In this document: positions 1 to 7,500 of the stretch, piece by piece | How the letters are laid out: each line of letters begins with the position of its first letter | Position numbering within the stretch: position 1 is the first letter of the stretch | Source: an uncultured Clostridia bacterium | GTDB lineage: Bacteria > Bacillota > Clostridia > TANB77 > CAG-508 | Length of the DNA: 64,000 bases | Assembly (NCBI GenBank): GCA_934122155.1 | Contig: CAKOVX010000008.1 | Span: 1 to 64,000, forward strand | Direction of reading: 5' to 3' | Program-made: the position numbers and the translations under genes | Notes under the pieces: model-generated | Database searches by the model: none | What the model was told of the DNA's origin: nothing | What the model saw: only the letters and a program-made list of their open reading frames with translations

Positions 1-858
1 GACTGAAAGAGGAGGTACTTTACTGGTCCAATTTTTAGTAATTTTTTTTGTAGATAAGTATAGCACTTTTTCAAGAGCTTGTACACTTGAATAAATATTT
101 CTAGCTTTATTTAATCTTCTATATCCACTATTTAAACTCTCTATACTATTTGTTGTATATATCATTTTTCTTATTCTTTGACTGAATTTGTAAAAAGGAC
201 ATATTACACTCCAATTTTCTTCCCACCTATTCATTGCCATTGGATATTTTGATTTCCACTTTTCGTGAACATCTTCCATTATTTTTTTACCCATTTCTTC
301 TGTAGATGATGTATATATTGCTTTTAAATCTTGTGCAAATTTAGATTTATCTTTATGGTTTACATATTTTAATGTGTTTCTTACAAAGTGTACCATACAT
401 GTTTGATGATCAGTCTTTGGAAATGCAACCTTTATACTTTCTTGTATACCTGTAAGTCCATCGGACGACAACACCAATATGTCTTTTACACCTCTATTCT
501 TTATATCATTTAATACACTTAACCAGAACTTCGAACTCTCATTTTCTCCTACATATATTCCTAAAACTTCTTTTATACCATTTTTATTTATTCCCATAAC
601 CACATATGCAGCACTTTTTCCTATTGAACCATTTACCTTTGCATTAAAATGTATAGCATCAATAAATACAAATGGATATATGTCATCTAATCTTCTAGAC
701 TTCCATTCATTCATTTCCTCTTCTAACATCGATTGAATTATTTTACCAAATGACTTTCTTAATTTTTCTTCTACATCAAAAGCAGAGGTAATACTACCAT
801 TTTTCATCATTTTCTTTGCTAATTTTTCTAACAATTCATCTTCTTCATTTTTATTCAT
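1..858 (-). pseudogene. IS256-family (Mutator) transposase, internally deleted and cut by window edge
   Basis: Translation from ATG 858 (GGAGG ribosome site 7 nt upstream) gives an IS256-type DDE transposase. The catalytic region is recognisable: the first Asp is in FIDAIHF (about residue 67), the second Asp in LSSDGLTG, and the Glu in TTNSIES. The first 51 residues match the family N-terminus, ending in LEEEMNE. The next residues (WKSRRLDDIYP) belong to a point that normally lies about 120 residues later. The missing block is the helix-turn-helix/DNA-binding region. The joint falls at a short repeated ATGAATGAATGG around 701-713, which suggests deletion between short direct repeats. The frame stays open to the window edge, so a shortened protein could be made, but it would probably not bind transposon ends. 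Confidence 0.85.
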
Positions 859-944
859 AAAAAATACCTCCAATATGATAAATTTATTTTACCATAAGGA
901 AGTATCTTTTTAATATTTATTTACACAAAATTTTTTACACTCTC
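1..944 (-). mobile_element. IS256-family insertion sequence, partial
   Basis: The element runs off the left edge of the window. Its visible end is marked by a terminal sequence at about 921-944 (ttacacaaaa then ttttttacac), which resembles the TTACACAAAA-type ends of IS256 elements; this resemblance is from memory. Between that end and the transposase start lie an AT-rich promoter stretch and a GGAGG ribosome site. The second inverted repeat and any target duplication lie outside the window. Confidence 0.75.
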
Positions 945-953
945 ATTTTCTCC

Positions 954-1041
954 TTTAGCGTTTTTGATGCGCTAAAGTACGTGTTAAGCACATTTGTGCT
1001 AACATCGTATTTATTCATTTTTTCTGGTTCATTGAATCCAG
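954..1041. other. Three consecutive hairpins downstream of pilin/FGE gene
   Basis: Between the IS end and the stop of the pilin-like gene there are three inverted repeats: tttagcg/cgctaaa at 954-976, gttaagcaca/tgtgctaac at 983-1003, and ctggttca/tgaatccag at 1024-1041. None has a clear U-tract on the minus strand, so they are not textbook terminators. Hairpins just past a variable region are known in diversity-generating retroelement targets, but that role here is inference. Confidence 0.5.
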
Positions 1042-1051
1042 TGTCAAGTAG

Positions 1052-2428
1052 TTACTTTACATAAAGTAGAGGTCTAAAAGAATTGATGACGGTGCTGTAA
1101 GTCGCATTGATGCCGCCACGAAAACTCGTTTCGTTGTAGGAATCGTAGTAGTAGCCTCCCCTAATAGTACAAGTGGAAGCACTACTGCTAGTCGCGAAAG
1201 TGCTGTATTCTGTGGTCCATTCAGCTGTGTTTCCTGCCATATCAAATATTTTGCATTTTTCGTCTCCTGTTTCTCCTGTGTTTTTTAATGTTGTATTTGT
1301 GCCTCTATCTGCATTTGCATAGTTACTGTTTCCCATTGCTTGTATATATACTATTGCTGTATCCCATGCATAACTATTTACTAAATCACTTTCTACATAA
1401 CTATCATTTTTATACATATTTTGACTTACTAGCGCTGCTTGTGGCTCACTTATAAAATTCCATAATGTTCCTTTTGTATAATTCATGCTACTTTCACTGT
1501 TGGCTGTTGATACTTTTGATAATGGTTTTGCATTTCCATATTTTTCTGCTGTTGTTGTTCCTGAAGAGTTATATCCACTTCCATAGCTTGCTTCATATCT
1601 TGCTATATAAAAGCCTTTATTTGCTTTTGTTTTGTTTATAAATGCTTCTAAGTCTTTTGCTGTTGTATTTGTTCCTGTTGTACCAGATTCTTCATTTGAA
1701 ATTCTATTCTTGTCACTTAATTCATAATAGTAGTTTTCTATTTTATAATTTGTATTTACTGTTCCATTAGCTACATTTACTGCTGTTACCTCTGCATATT
1801 CTGAGCCTTTTTGTATTAATGTTGGTGTTCCATCTTCATATAAATTTGTTGTAGAATTTTTTACTCTTTTAAATGTATATCTTCCTAATGTTATTTCTAC
1901 TTTGCTTCCATCATCTTTTATTATTTTATTACTTCCATCATTATTTATATTACTTACTGGCACCCATACAAACTGATTTCCTGCTTTATCTTCTATCACT
2001 ACTCCTTGTTGTACTGTTTCTCCTGAATCAGATGCTATTTTGAATCCTCCTGGTAGTACTACTTGGTTTCCTTTTTTATCTTTTGCTATTACTGTTTTAC
2101 TTTCTGTTGTTGTTCTATCATTTGATTTTAAACTTGAATCTGTTATTAGTGGGTTTTCTTCTCCATCTGTAATATTTTTTAGTATGTTTGCTAATGTATT
2201 TATATCGTTTTTGTCTCTTTCTATTCCTTCATTCATTTTATTTTGTGCATCTTTTGCTTTATTCATTATTCCGCCATCATCAAATACCGCACTTATTGTT
2301 ACTGCTGCTAATATTAGTAATACTACTATTGTTACTACTAATACTATTAAAGTAATACCTCTTTGATTTGAGTAGATTTTTCTTGCTAGTTTTTTATTTT
2401 CTTTTACTTTTCTTCTTAATTTATTCAA
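1052..2428 (-). CDS. Pilin-like protein with C-terminal formylglycine-enzyme/lectin-type fold (paralogue 1)
   Basis: The 458-residue product starts with TTG (2428) after an AGGAGG ribosome site. Residues 1-23 are a basic leader. G24-ITLIV begins a type IV prepilin-like hydrophobic helix (about 24-50), with V instead of the usual E5, as in many Clostridia pseudopilins. Residues from about 150 to the end resemble the SUMF1/formylglycine-generating-enzyme domain (FVWVPVS, FYIARYEASYGSGY, WDTAIVYIQAMG, DMAGNTAEWTTEY, RGGYYYDS, SFRPLLYVK). This fold is shared by many diversity-generating retroelement target proteins. The last 42 codons before the conserved SFRP end are rich in NNC codons (TAC, GGC, AGC, ATC, TCC, ACC, GTC), unlike the T-ending codons elsewhere in the gene. 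A second copy lies at 44749-46068. It is probably surface- or pilus-displayed; enzymatic activity is unlikely but untested. Confidence 0.8.
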   Translation of the reverse strand: MNKLRRKVKENKKLARKIYSNQRGITLIVLVVTIVVLLILAAVTISAVFDDGGIMNKAKDAQNKMNEGIERDKNDINTLANILKNITDGEENPLITDSSLKSNDRTTTESKTVIAKDKKGNQVVLPGGFKIASDSGETVQQGVVIEDKAGNQFVWVPVSNINNDGSNKIIKDDGSKVEITLGRYTFKRVKNSTTNLYEDGTPTLIQKGSEYAEVTAVNVANGTVNTNYKIENYYYELSDKNRISNEESGTTGTNTTAKDLEAFINKTKANKGFYIARYEASYGSGYNSSGTTTAEKYGNAKPLSKVSTANSESSMNYTKGTLWNFISEPQAALVSQNMYKNDSYVESDLVNSYAWDTAIVYIQAMGNSNYANADRGTNTTLKNTGETGDEKCKIFDMAGNTAEWTTEYSTFATSSSASTCTIRGGYYYDSYNETSFRGGINATYSTVINSFRPLLYVK

Positions 2429-2712
2429 GGCTTCCTTCCTCCTATTTCTTATGTGTTTTTTATTCTAGTTTTTCTTTTTCTGTAATTCTAATATGTACAC
2501 GATTTCTCTTTTTATGCACATTTACTCATTTTATAGTTTTAAACTATTTTCTCTTTGTAATAAATTTTACTTCTTTATTTTTTATATTACTTAAAATAAA
2601 ATTCATTACTTTTATTAGCTTAAATTTCCATCTTTTTAGGTTTATTTCAATGTTCCATAAAAAAATTTTGTACATATTTCTTCTATATTATGATAATATA
2701 AAATTAAAAAGA

Positions 2713-2732
2713 TTTCAATAGTTCTGTTGAAA
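2713..2732 (-). terminator. Rho-independent terminator after broken sortase
   Basis: Stem tttcaa/ttgaaa with an 8-nt loop, followed on the minus strand by CTTTTTAATTTT. It lies just past the sortase stop and separates that gene from the pilin-like gene. The interval 2429-2712 otherwise holds only AT-rich upstream sequence of the pilin-like gene. Confidence 0.6.
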
Positions 2733-2743
2733 TTTTTATCAAC

Positions 2744-3528
2744 TTATTTATCAATTCTCTTTGCTACTACTGCAAATCTACCATCTTCTACATGGTAGTC
2801 ACAAGTTGATAATGTTATTAGTTGGTCTCCATATGTAGCTGTATCTTCTATATTATACATTGATAATTTTTTTATGTTTTTTATGTAATTATCAAACTCT
2901 GTTTTGTTTTTGGCATCTTTAAAGAAATAATATTTAAAAACATCTTGATCTTTATAATATACTTGTGATTGAAATACTGCAATTATTTGATATGTACTAA
3001 CTTCATTTAAAGTTGAAAATTCGAAAGTTTTATGTTCTTTATAAAAACTTTCCTTTTGGTATTTAGTTAGTGTTTCAAACATCTGCTCTCCCTCGCTTCT
3101 ATGTCCATAAATTAAGAAATTAGCTGTTGGCTTTTCAATGCTACAATCTTTATCCAAAAATATACTTCCTAATTCGTTATATTTTTTCTTAAAATTATGA
3201 TTTACATAATAGTCATTATCACTAGTTTGTACTACTGGGTAGTTAATGTTTGTATCTGCTATTTTTATCCAGCCAATAATATCATTGTTTTCTTTTTTAG
3301 TTCAGCAATTTTTTCTAGCATTACCTTTTCAGCTGCCTCTTCTCCATCTTTGTCTTTTGCAATTTCAACAGCCTTTTCTATGTCTCCTGCTATATTATCT
3401 GTGTCTTGTTTCTGGCTCCATTGTTGATAAAAATAATATATTAAATATCCAACAAAACTTATTAAAATAATTACAAATATAATTATAAGAATTGTTTTTA
3501 ATTTTTAAGTATTTTTTTCTTTATTCAT
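2744..3528 (-). pseudogene. Class B sortase, disrupted by a stop codon and a frameshift
   Basis: The C-terminal part has all class B sortase landmarks: NDIIGWIKI and NYPVVQ, then NFLIYGHR (catalytic His), TLSTCDYH (catalytic Cys) and DGRFAVVAKR (catalytic Arg). The likely start is ATG 3528 (AAAGGTG upstream), which leads into a membrane anchor (LKTILIIIFVIILISFVGY). Two lesions break it. A TAA sits at codon 8 (3505-3507). The catalytic domain is in a different frame from the anchor, with the change at an A6G run (3293-3298). The run forms the heptamer A-AAA-AAG, the classical -1 slippage site. Slippage could mend the second break but not the first, so it is most likely a decaying gene. An alternative start, ATG 3321, would bypass the stop but lose the anchor. 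It is transcribed toward the pilin-like gene. Confidence 0.8.
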
Positions 3529-3571
3529 TTTATCACCTTTATAAATTCTATCATACATTTTTGCAAAGTAA

Positions 3572-3596
3572 AAGAGCAAAACTCAATTTTGCTCTT
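3572..3596 (-). terminator. Terminator downstream of spoIIQ
   Basis: A 10-bp stem aagagcaaaa/ttttgctctt with a short loop, followed by TTTTACTTT on the minus strand, about 40 nt past the spoIIQ stop. Confidence 0.7.
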
Positions 3597-3632
3597 GCCT
3601 ATTTTTAATATATTTATGTCATGTACTTGACT

Positions 3633-4418
3633 TTATTTAAAATATAATTCAGGATTTAGTTGTTCATTGTTTTTTAATATTTCAAAATGAAGGTGTGGTT
3701 CATCAGAGACTTCAAATGCTGCCGAATTTCCTACTGTGCCAATACTTTGTCCTTGTTTAACTTTTTCTCCTTCTACTACAAATTCTGTTGATAAGAGGTT
3801 TGAATATACTGTTTTATATCCATTTACGTGTTCAATGATAATTGTTATTCCATATCTAGGATCATTTTTTATAGACTTTACAGTTCCATCTGCTGATGCT
3901 TTTACTACTGTTGTTTTATCAGCTGCAATATCAATTCCATTATGTGTTGTCCAAACATCTAAGGTGCTAGAATATACTAATTTATTATCAGCAAATTCTT
4001 TCATTATTTCCCCCGAAACTGGCATTTTAAATTCTGGGTCTTTTATTGTTACTTGTTTTGTTTCACTTTTTTTCTCATTATTTTTAGTTGTAGATTTGTT
4101 TTCTTCTTTTTTTGTTTCTGTTTTTTCTCCTTCCATAATGCTTGTATTAACTGCAACTTTATTCGAATCTTTCATATCATTTTTTACTTCATCTACTGTT
4201 TTTCCATAAGATGTACTTGTTTCTTCTATTGCTGTAATTGTACCTAATGAATTTGTATTTATTCTACTAAGTTCATTTGTTTTATTAAGTGTATTTCCAT
4301 AAATAAAAAAGGTTATAACAAATGCAATTACTGCCAATGCAAGTATAGTTCCCACAATATATAGCATTTTCTTTGTATCTACGCCTTCTGTAAACCTTCC
4401 TCTATAATTTCTTCTCAT
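3633..4418 (-). CDS. spoIIQ: SpoIIQ-like engulfment protein with M23 (LytM) peptidase domain
   Basis: The 261-residue protein has a short basic cytoplasmic N-terminus, one membrane segment (about 18-40), a Ser/Thr/Lys-rich linker to about 125, and a LytM/M23 domain to the end. The zinc motif is complete: THNGID (His and Asp) and HLHFE (His). Bacillus SpoIIQ has lost these ligands, whereas clostridial ones keep them, so this copy may be an active endopeptidase. In the forespore membrane SpoIIQ pairs with SpoIIIAH of the mother cell to form the channel used during engulfment. It lies 67 nt downstream of spoIID, the usual clostridial order. The start ATG has an AAGGAGG site 8 nt upstream. A generic M23 peptidase is the alternative, made less likely by position. 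Confidence 0.85.
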   Translation of the reverse strand: MRRNYRGRFTEGVDTKKMLYIVGTILALAVIAFVITFFIYGNTLNKTNELSRINTNSLGTITAIEETSTSYGKTVDEVKNDMKDSNKVAVNTSIMEGEKTETKKEENKSTTKNNEKKSETKQVTIKDPEFKMPVSGEIMKEFADNKLVYSSTLDVWTTHNGIDIAADKTTVVKASADGTVKSIKNDPRYGITIIIEHVNGYKTVYSNLLSTEFVVEGEKVKQGQSIGTVGNSAAFEVSDEPHLHFEILKNNEQLNPELYFK

Positions 4419-4484
4419 AATAATTCCTCCTTAATTTTTCTTTAGTATAATTATTTACAAGTTTGAGAAATTTATACAAGAATG

Positions 4485-5480
4485 TTAAATATCTTGTATT
4501 TTCACACCTGAATAAAAATGATGAATTATTTCTTCATAGTTCTTGCCTTGCTTTGCCAAACTATCTGCACCTGTTTGACTCATTCCAACTCCATGTCCAT
4601 ATCCAATTACTTCAAATATAATATCATCTTTTTCAATTGTTACTTTAAAATTTGCAGATCTTAATCCTAGTAAAGTTCTAACTTCTACTCCTGATAATTC
4701 TAAATTTCCTATTTGTACTGTTTTCACTCTGTTTCCTTCTGTATATTCTTTTACTTTTATACAGTCCTCTTTTGAAAAATCTATTTTGAAATTGTTATGA
4801 ACCTTTTTTATTTTTTCCTGAAATTCTTTTTTAGTAAATGTGGCTTTTGATGAATACTGACTATATGCATCTTCTCCAGATGTTTCAACTGATTTTAAAT
4901 ATGGATATCCGCTTCCTCCCCATACATTCAGAGGTGCTTCTGTATATCCACCACTATTAGAATGAAAAAAGGCATTTATTGGTTTGCCCTCATATGTAAT
5001 CATTTTACCTTTAGTTTCGTTTACTGCATTTACAATTTTATTCCAATATTCAGTTCTATTTTCTTCTTTCCATTTTGCTAATCTATTTTCTTTAGAAATC
5101 CAAGCTTGGCAGCAGGCAGAAGAATCACAAATGTTTGCATCTCCATGTTTTTTTGTCCCGTTTGTAATTTTATATAAAGTATATGTTCTAGCTACAACAG
5201 CCTGAGCCTTTAATGCTTCTTTTTCAAAACTTGCAGGCATCTCACTACTTACTACTCCATACAAATATTCATCTAGGCCCAGTTCTTCAATTTTATTTGT
5301 TGATGTATGTAGCAACTTCACCTTATTATATTGTTTGTAATCATAATTAGCTACTGTTTGCGGTTCTTCTTTATTTTCTGTATTGTTTGAAATTGTTTGC
5401 TTTGCTTTATTAGTAAATATTACTGGAATAGAAAAACACAGTATTAAAAATATTAGAATATATGCTAAATATCTTTTCAA
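4485..5480 (-). CDS. spoIID: Stage II sporulation protein D, peptidoglycan lytic transglycosylase
   Basis: SpoIID cleaves glycan strands and drives septal thinning and engulfment with SpoIIM and SpoIIP. I place the start at TTG 5480 because AAAAGGAG lies 7 nt upstream and the encoded N-terminus (KRYLAYILIFLILCFSIPV) is a proper membrane anchor. That gives 331 residues, close to the family. The longer open frame to 5651 runs through the palindrome described separately and contains an in-frame CGG, otherwise avoided here, so I reject it. Domain features: the catalytic Glu in VVSSEMPASFE, a CDSSACCQAW cysteine cluster matching the zinc site of clostridial SpoIID, NAFFHSNSGG, and the C-terminal GYGHGVGMSQTGA motif. 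Confidence 0.92.
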   Translation of the reverse strand: MKRYLAYILIFLILCFSIPVIFTNKAKQTISNNTENKEEPQTVANYDYKQYNKVKLLHTSTNKIEELGLDEYLYGVVSSEMPASFEKEALKAQAVVARTYTLYKITNGTKKHGDANICDSSACCQAWISKENRLAKWKEENRTEYWNKIVNAVNETKGKMITYEGKPINAFFHSNSGGYTEAPLNVWGGSGYPYLKSVETSGEDAYSQYSSKATFTKKEFQEKIKKVHNNFKIDFSKEDCIKVKEYTEGNRVKTVQIGNLELSGVEVRTLLGLRSANFKVTIEKDDIIFEVIGYGHGVGMSQTGADSLAKQGKNYEEIIHHFYSGVKIQDI

Positions 5481-5520
5481 TTTATTCTCCTTTTCTATTA
5501 ACAATTTGCCTGATAATGTT

Positions 5521-5686
5521 AAGCATAGTAATATGAAAACTTTTCTCCGTTCCATCCCAGCTACGCAAGAAGATGTAACAACAATTTTTTTGCAAACATT
5601 AATAATGATTTGAAAAAATTTAGAAACATCTTCTAGCTTGCTGGTCCCCACAGCCTCACTGCGAAAAGTATTATATTACTATGCTT
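5521..5686. repeat. 166-bp imperfect palindrome between sigF and spoIID (structured RNA or MITE-like)
   Basis: The outer arms are nearly identical inverted repeats: aagcatagtaatat plus a TTTTC block at 5521-5545, matched at 5663-5686. Inner arms pair again (ccagc and the agaagatgt block, about 5557-5576 against 5625-5644). Between the two paired zones is an unpaired bubble (5546-5556 and 5645-5662) rich in G/C for this genome. Both arm ends contain TAATAT, which could serve as a -10 box in either direction. The layout of closing stem, central bubble and terminal hairpin is 6S-RNA-like, but a palindromic mobile element fits as well. No second copy was noticed in the window. Confidence 0.55.
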
Positions 5687-5698
5687 ATATCTATCCCA

Positions 5699-6430
5699 TC
5701 AAATTGCTAATTTTACTTTCATATTTTCTAGCACTCGTTTTTCTATACGAGAAACCTGTACTTGAGTGATCCCCATAATTTTAGCAATTTCAGTTTGTGT
5801 TTTTCCTTTATAATATCTCAAAAGAATTATTTGTTTTTCATTATCTTTTAAATTACTGATAGCTTGTTGTATGCAAAGCTTATTAGTTAAAATACTAGCT
5901 TCATCAACTTGATTTGACATTTTATCTAGTAAACTTAAACCATCATTGTCTCCATCTCCCAGCTGCTCATCTATTGAACAAATCGGTTGGAAAGCTTCTA
6001 AAGATAATGTAACTTCTTCCTTTGATGTTCCTAACATTTTAGCTAATTCTTCTATTTTAATTTCTTGTCCTGTTTTTCTATAATATTCATTTTTAGTTTC
6101 TAAAGCTTTTATTGCAAGTTCTTTTAAACTTCTACTAATTCTTATAGGTCCATTATCTCTAATATATCTTTTAACCTCTCCTAAAATATATGGAACTGCA
6201 TAAGTAGATAATCGAACTTCAAAATTACTATCAAATCTTTTTATGCATTTTATAAACCCCATTACACCTATTTGATATAAGTCTTCTAGCTCATAGCCTC
6301 TATCTTGAAAACGTTTAACAATGCTCCAAATAAGTCCTTTATTAGATTCTATTAAGTATTGCATAGCATCTTTATCACCCTGTTGTGCTTTTATAATGTC
6401 TTCTATTTTATTTTCAAATTCCTCTTGCAT
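5699..6430 (-). CDS. sigF: Forespore-specific RNA polymerase sigma factor SigF (SpoIIAC)
   Basis: The 243-residue protein is a sigma-70 family factor of the SigF/SigG group. Region 2 is seen in DLYQIGVMGFIKCIKRFD and the following ...RLSTYAVPYILGEVKRYIRD, region 3 around ELAKMLGTSKEEV, and the region 4 helix-turn-helix in TQTEIAKIMGITQVQVSR. SigF starts the forespore programme after asymmetric division and is held inactive by SpoIIAB. It is the last gene of a three-gene operon, 18 nt after spoIIAB, with its own AGGAGG site. Sigma-G is the closest alternative by sequence; the operon context decides for SigF. Confidence 0.95.
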   Translation of the reverse strand: MQEEFENKIEDIIKAQQGDKDAMQYLIESNKGLIWSIVKRFQDRGYELEDLYQIGVMGFIKCIKRFDSNFEVRLSTYAVPYILGEVKRYIRDNGPIRISRSLKELAIKALETKNEYYRKTGQEIKIEELAKMLGTSKEEVTLSLEAFQPICSIDEQLGDGDNDGLSLLDKMSNQVDEASILTNKLCIQQAISNLKDNEKQIILLRYYKGKTQTEIAKIMGITQVQVSRIEKRVLENMKVKLAI

Positions 6431-6448
6431 AAAAAAATGCCTCCTATC

Positions 6449-6925
6449 TTAATTGATTAGAGCATTTTTTTCTTCTTCTATTATTTCGTTCTCTTCTTTC
6501 TTTATTCTTTTTTTCATTACTACTTTTGTTCCAATTCCAACTACTGAATGAATTTCTATTTCATCCATAAAGCTCTCCATTATTGTAAAACCCATTCCAG
6601 ACCTTTCAAGATTTCCTTTGGTTGTATATAAAGGTTTTCTTGCAAGTTCTACATCTTCAATTCCTTTTCCATTATCCGAAATTTCTATTTCAAGTACATT
6701 GTCTAGTAATGTAGCTCTCAATTTTACTATTCCTTCTGAATCTTCATAAGCATGAACTATGCAGTTTGTAACTGCTTCTGATACCGCAGTTTTTATATCT
6801 GCCAACTCTTCAATTGTTGGATCTAATTGTGCAGCAAATGCTGCTACTGTAATACGGGCAAAAGCTTCATTTCTTGATTTACTTATAAACTGAAGCTCCA
6901 TTTCATTATCATACCTACTTTTCAT
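6449..6925 (-). CDS. spoIIAB: Anti-sigma-F factor and serine kinase SpoIIAB
   Basis: This is a GHKL-type ATP-binding protein of 158 residues. The N box is in [15 protein letters not shown], the G1 box in DNGKGIED and the G2 box in [12 protein letters not shown]. SpoIIAB binds SigF and also phosphorylates SpoIIAA, so the balance between the two partners sets SigF activity. It lies between spoIIAA and sigF, 11 nt from spoIIAA, with an AAGGAGG site before ATG 6925. The acidic C-terminal tail beyond about residue 140 ([12 protein letters not shown]) is longer than in Bacillus, where the protein is about 146 residues. Confidence 0.95.
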   Translation of the reverse strand: MKSRYDNEMELQFISKSRNEAFARITVAAFAAQLDPTIEELADIKTAVSEAVTNCIVHAYEDSEGIVKLRATLLDNVLEIEISDNGKGIEDVELARKPLYTTKGNLERSGMGFTIMESFMDEIEIHSVVGIGTKVVMKKRIKKEENEIIEEEKNALIN

Positions 6926-6936
6926 TTTGTACCTCC

Positions 6937-7260
6937 TTAACTTACTTTACTGTTTTGAGTAATTGGAATTATTCTAGTAATTCCACTCATTTCTAGCACT
7001 TTTTCAATTGACTTACTTGTATTTGTTATTTCTGTAATTCCTCCTAGCATTTTAGTTAGTTTGTATCTTCCTATCAAAAGCCCTATTCCTGCACTGTCCA
7101 TAAAAGAAACCTTACTAAAATCAAACACAACTTTTCTAGGCATAAATCTCGTAATTTCATTATCCATTTTCCTCCTTATTATTTCTGTGGTATGATGGTC
7201 TATTTCATCTGTAATTTGAATGTATAAGCAATTGTCTAGTTCATCAAATTCACTTGTCAT
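6937..7260 (-). CDS. spoIIAA: Anti-anti-sigma factor SpoIIAA (STAS domain)
   Basis: This is a STAS-domain protein whose dephosphorylated form releases SigF from SpoIIAB. The phosphorylated serine is the one in [16 protein letters not shown] 7260 is chosen because GGGAGG stands 8 nt upstream; the open frame continues to 7302 but that extension covers the promoter-proximal leader. The resulting 107 residues suit the family (about 117). It is the first gene of the spoIIA operon, directly downstream of the promoter and Spo0A boxes. Confidence 0.93.
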   Translation of the reverse strand: MTSEFDELDNCLYIQITDEIDHHTTEIIRRKMDNEITRFMPRKVVFDFSKVSFMDSAGIGLLIGRYKLTKMLGGITEITNTSKSIEKVLEMSGITRIIPITQNSKVS

Positions 7261-7293
7261 ATGTGTACCTCCCTTAATTGTTTTGCTTGTCCT

Positions 7294-7322
7294 ATTATAC
7301 ATTTTTTCCCAATTTATTGCCA
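7294..7322 (-). promoter_or_regulatory. Promoter of the spoIIA operon
   Basis: The -35 box TGGCAA (7317-7322) and -10 box TATAAT (7294-7299) are 17 nt apart. In Bacillus spoIIA is transcribed by sigma-H; here the -10 is a good sigma-A match while the -35 is weaker, as expected for an activator-dependent promoter. Confidence 0.7.
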
Positions 7323-7342
7323 GAGTGAAAGTTAGGAAGTTT

Positions 7343-7368
7343 TGTCGAATTTTAGTAAGTTTTCGACA
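7343..7368 (-). promoter_or_regulatory. Two Spo0A boxes upstream of spoIIAA
   Basis: TGTCGAA at 7343-7349 and its inverted copy TTCGACA at 7362-7368 both match the 0A-box consensus TGNCGAA exactly. They lie about 20-50 nt upstream of the -35 box, a position suited to activation by phosphorylated Spo0A. This is the known control of spoIIA in Bacillus and Clostridium, seen here at sequence level. Confidence 0.85.
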
Positions 7369-7454
7369 TTTTTTTCTTTAGAAATTTATTGATTTTTCAG
7401 AATATTTTTGTTGATTTTATGATAAGATGAGGAAGTTTTTGATACACTAAGGAG

Positions 7455-7500
7455 GAAAAAACACAAATAACTGGTAGCCTGTGGCTACCAGTTATTTGTG
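7455..7500 (-). terminator. valS terminator
   Basis: A perfect 18-bp stem (7462-7479 with 7483-7500) around a 3-nt loop begins directly after the valS stop codon. TTTTTT follows on the minus strand. It separates valS from the spoIIA region. Confidence 0.92.

Noticed and set aside
2368..2721. Plus-strand open frame of 117 codons
   Set aside because: It is AT-rich antisense and intergenic sequence with no ribosome site and low-complexity Phe/Leu/Ser content.
5481..5651. N-terminal extension of SpoIID upstream of TTG 5480
   Set aside because: It runs through the palindrome, lacks a ribosome site, and contains an in-frame CGG. The TTG start has a good site and a proper membrane anchor.
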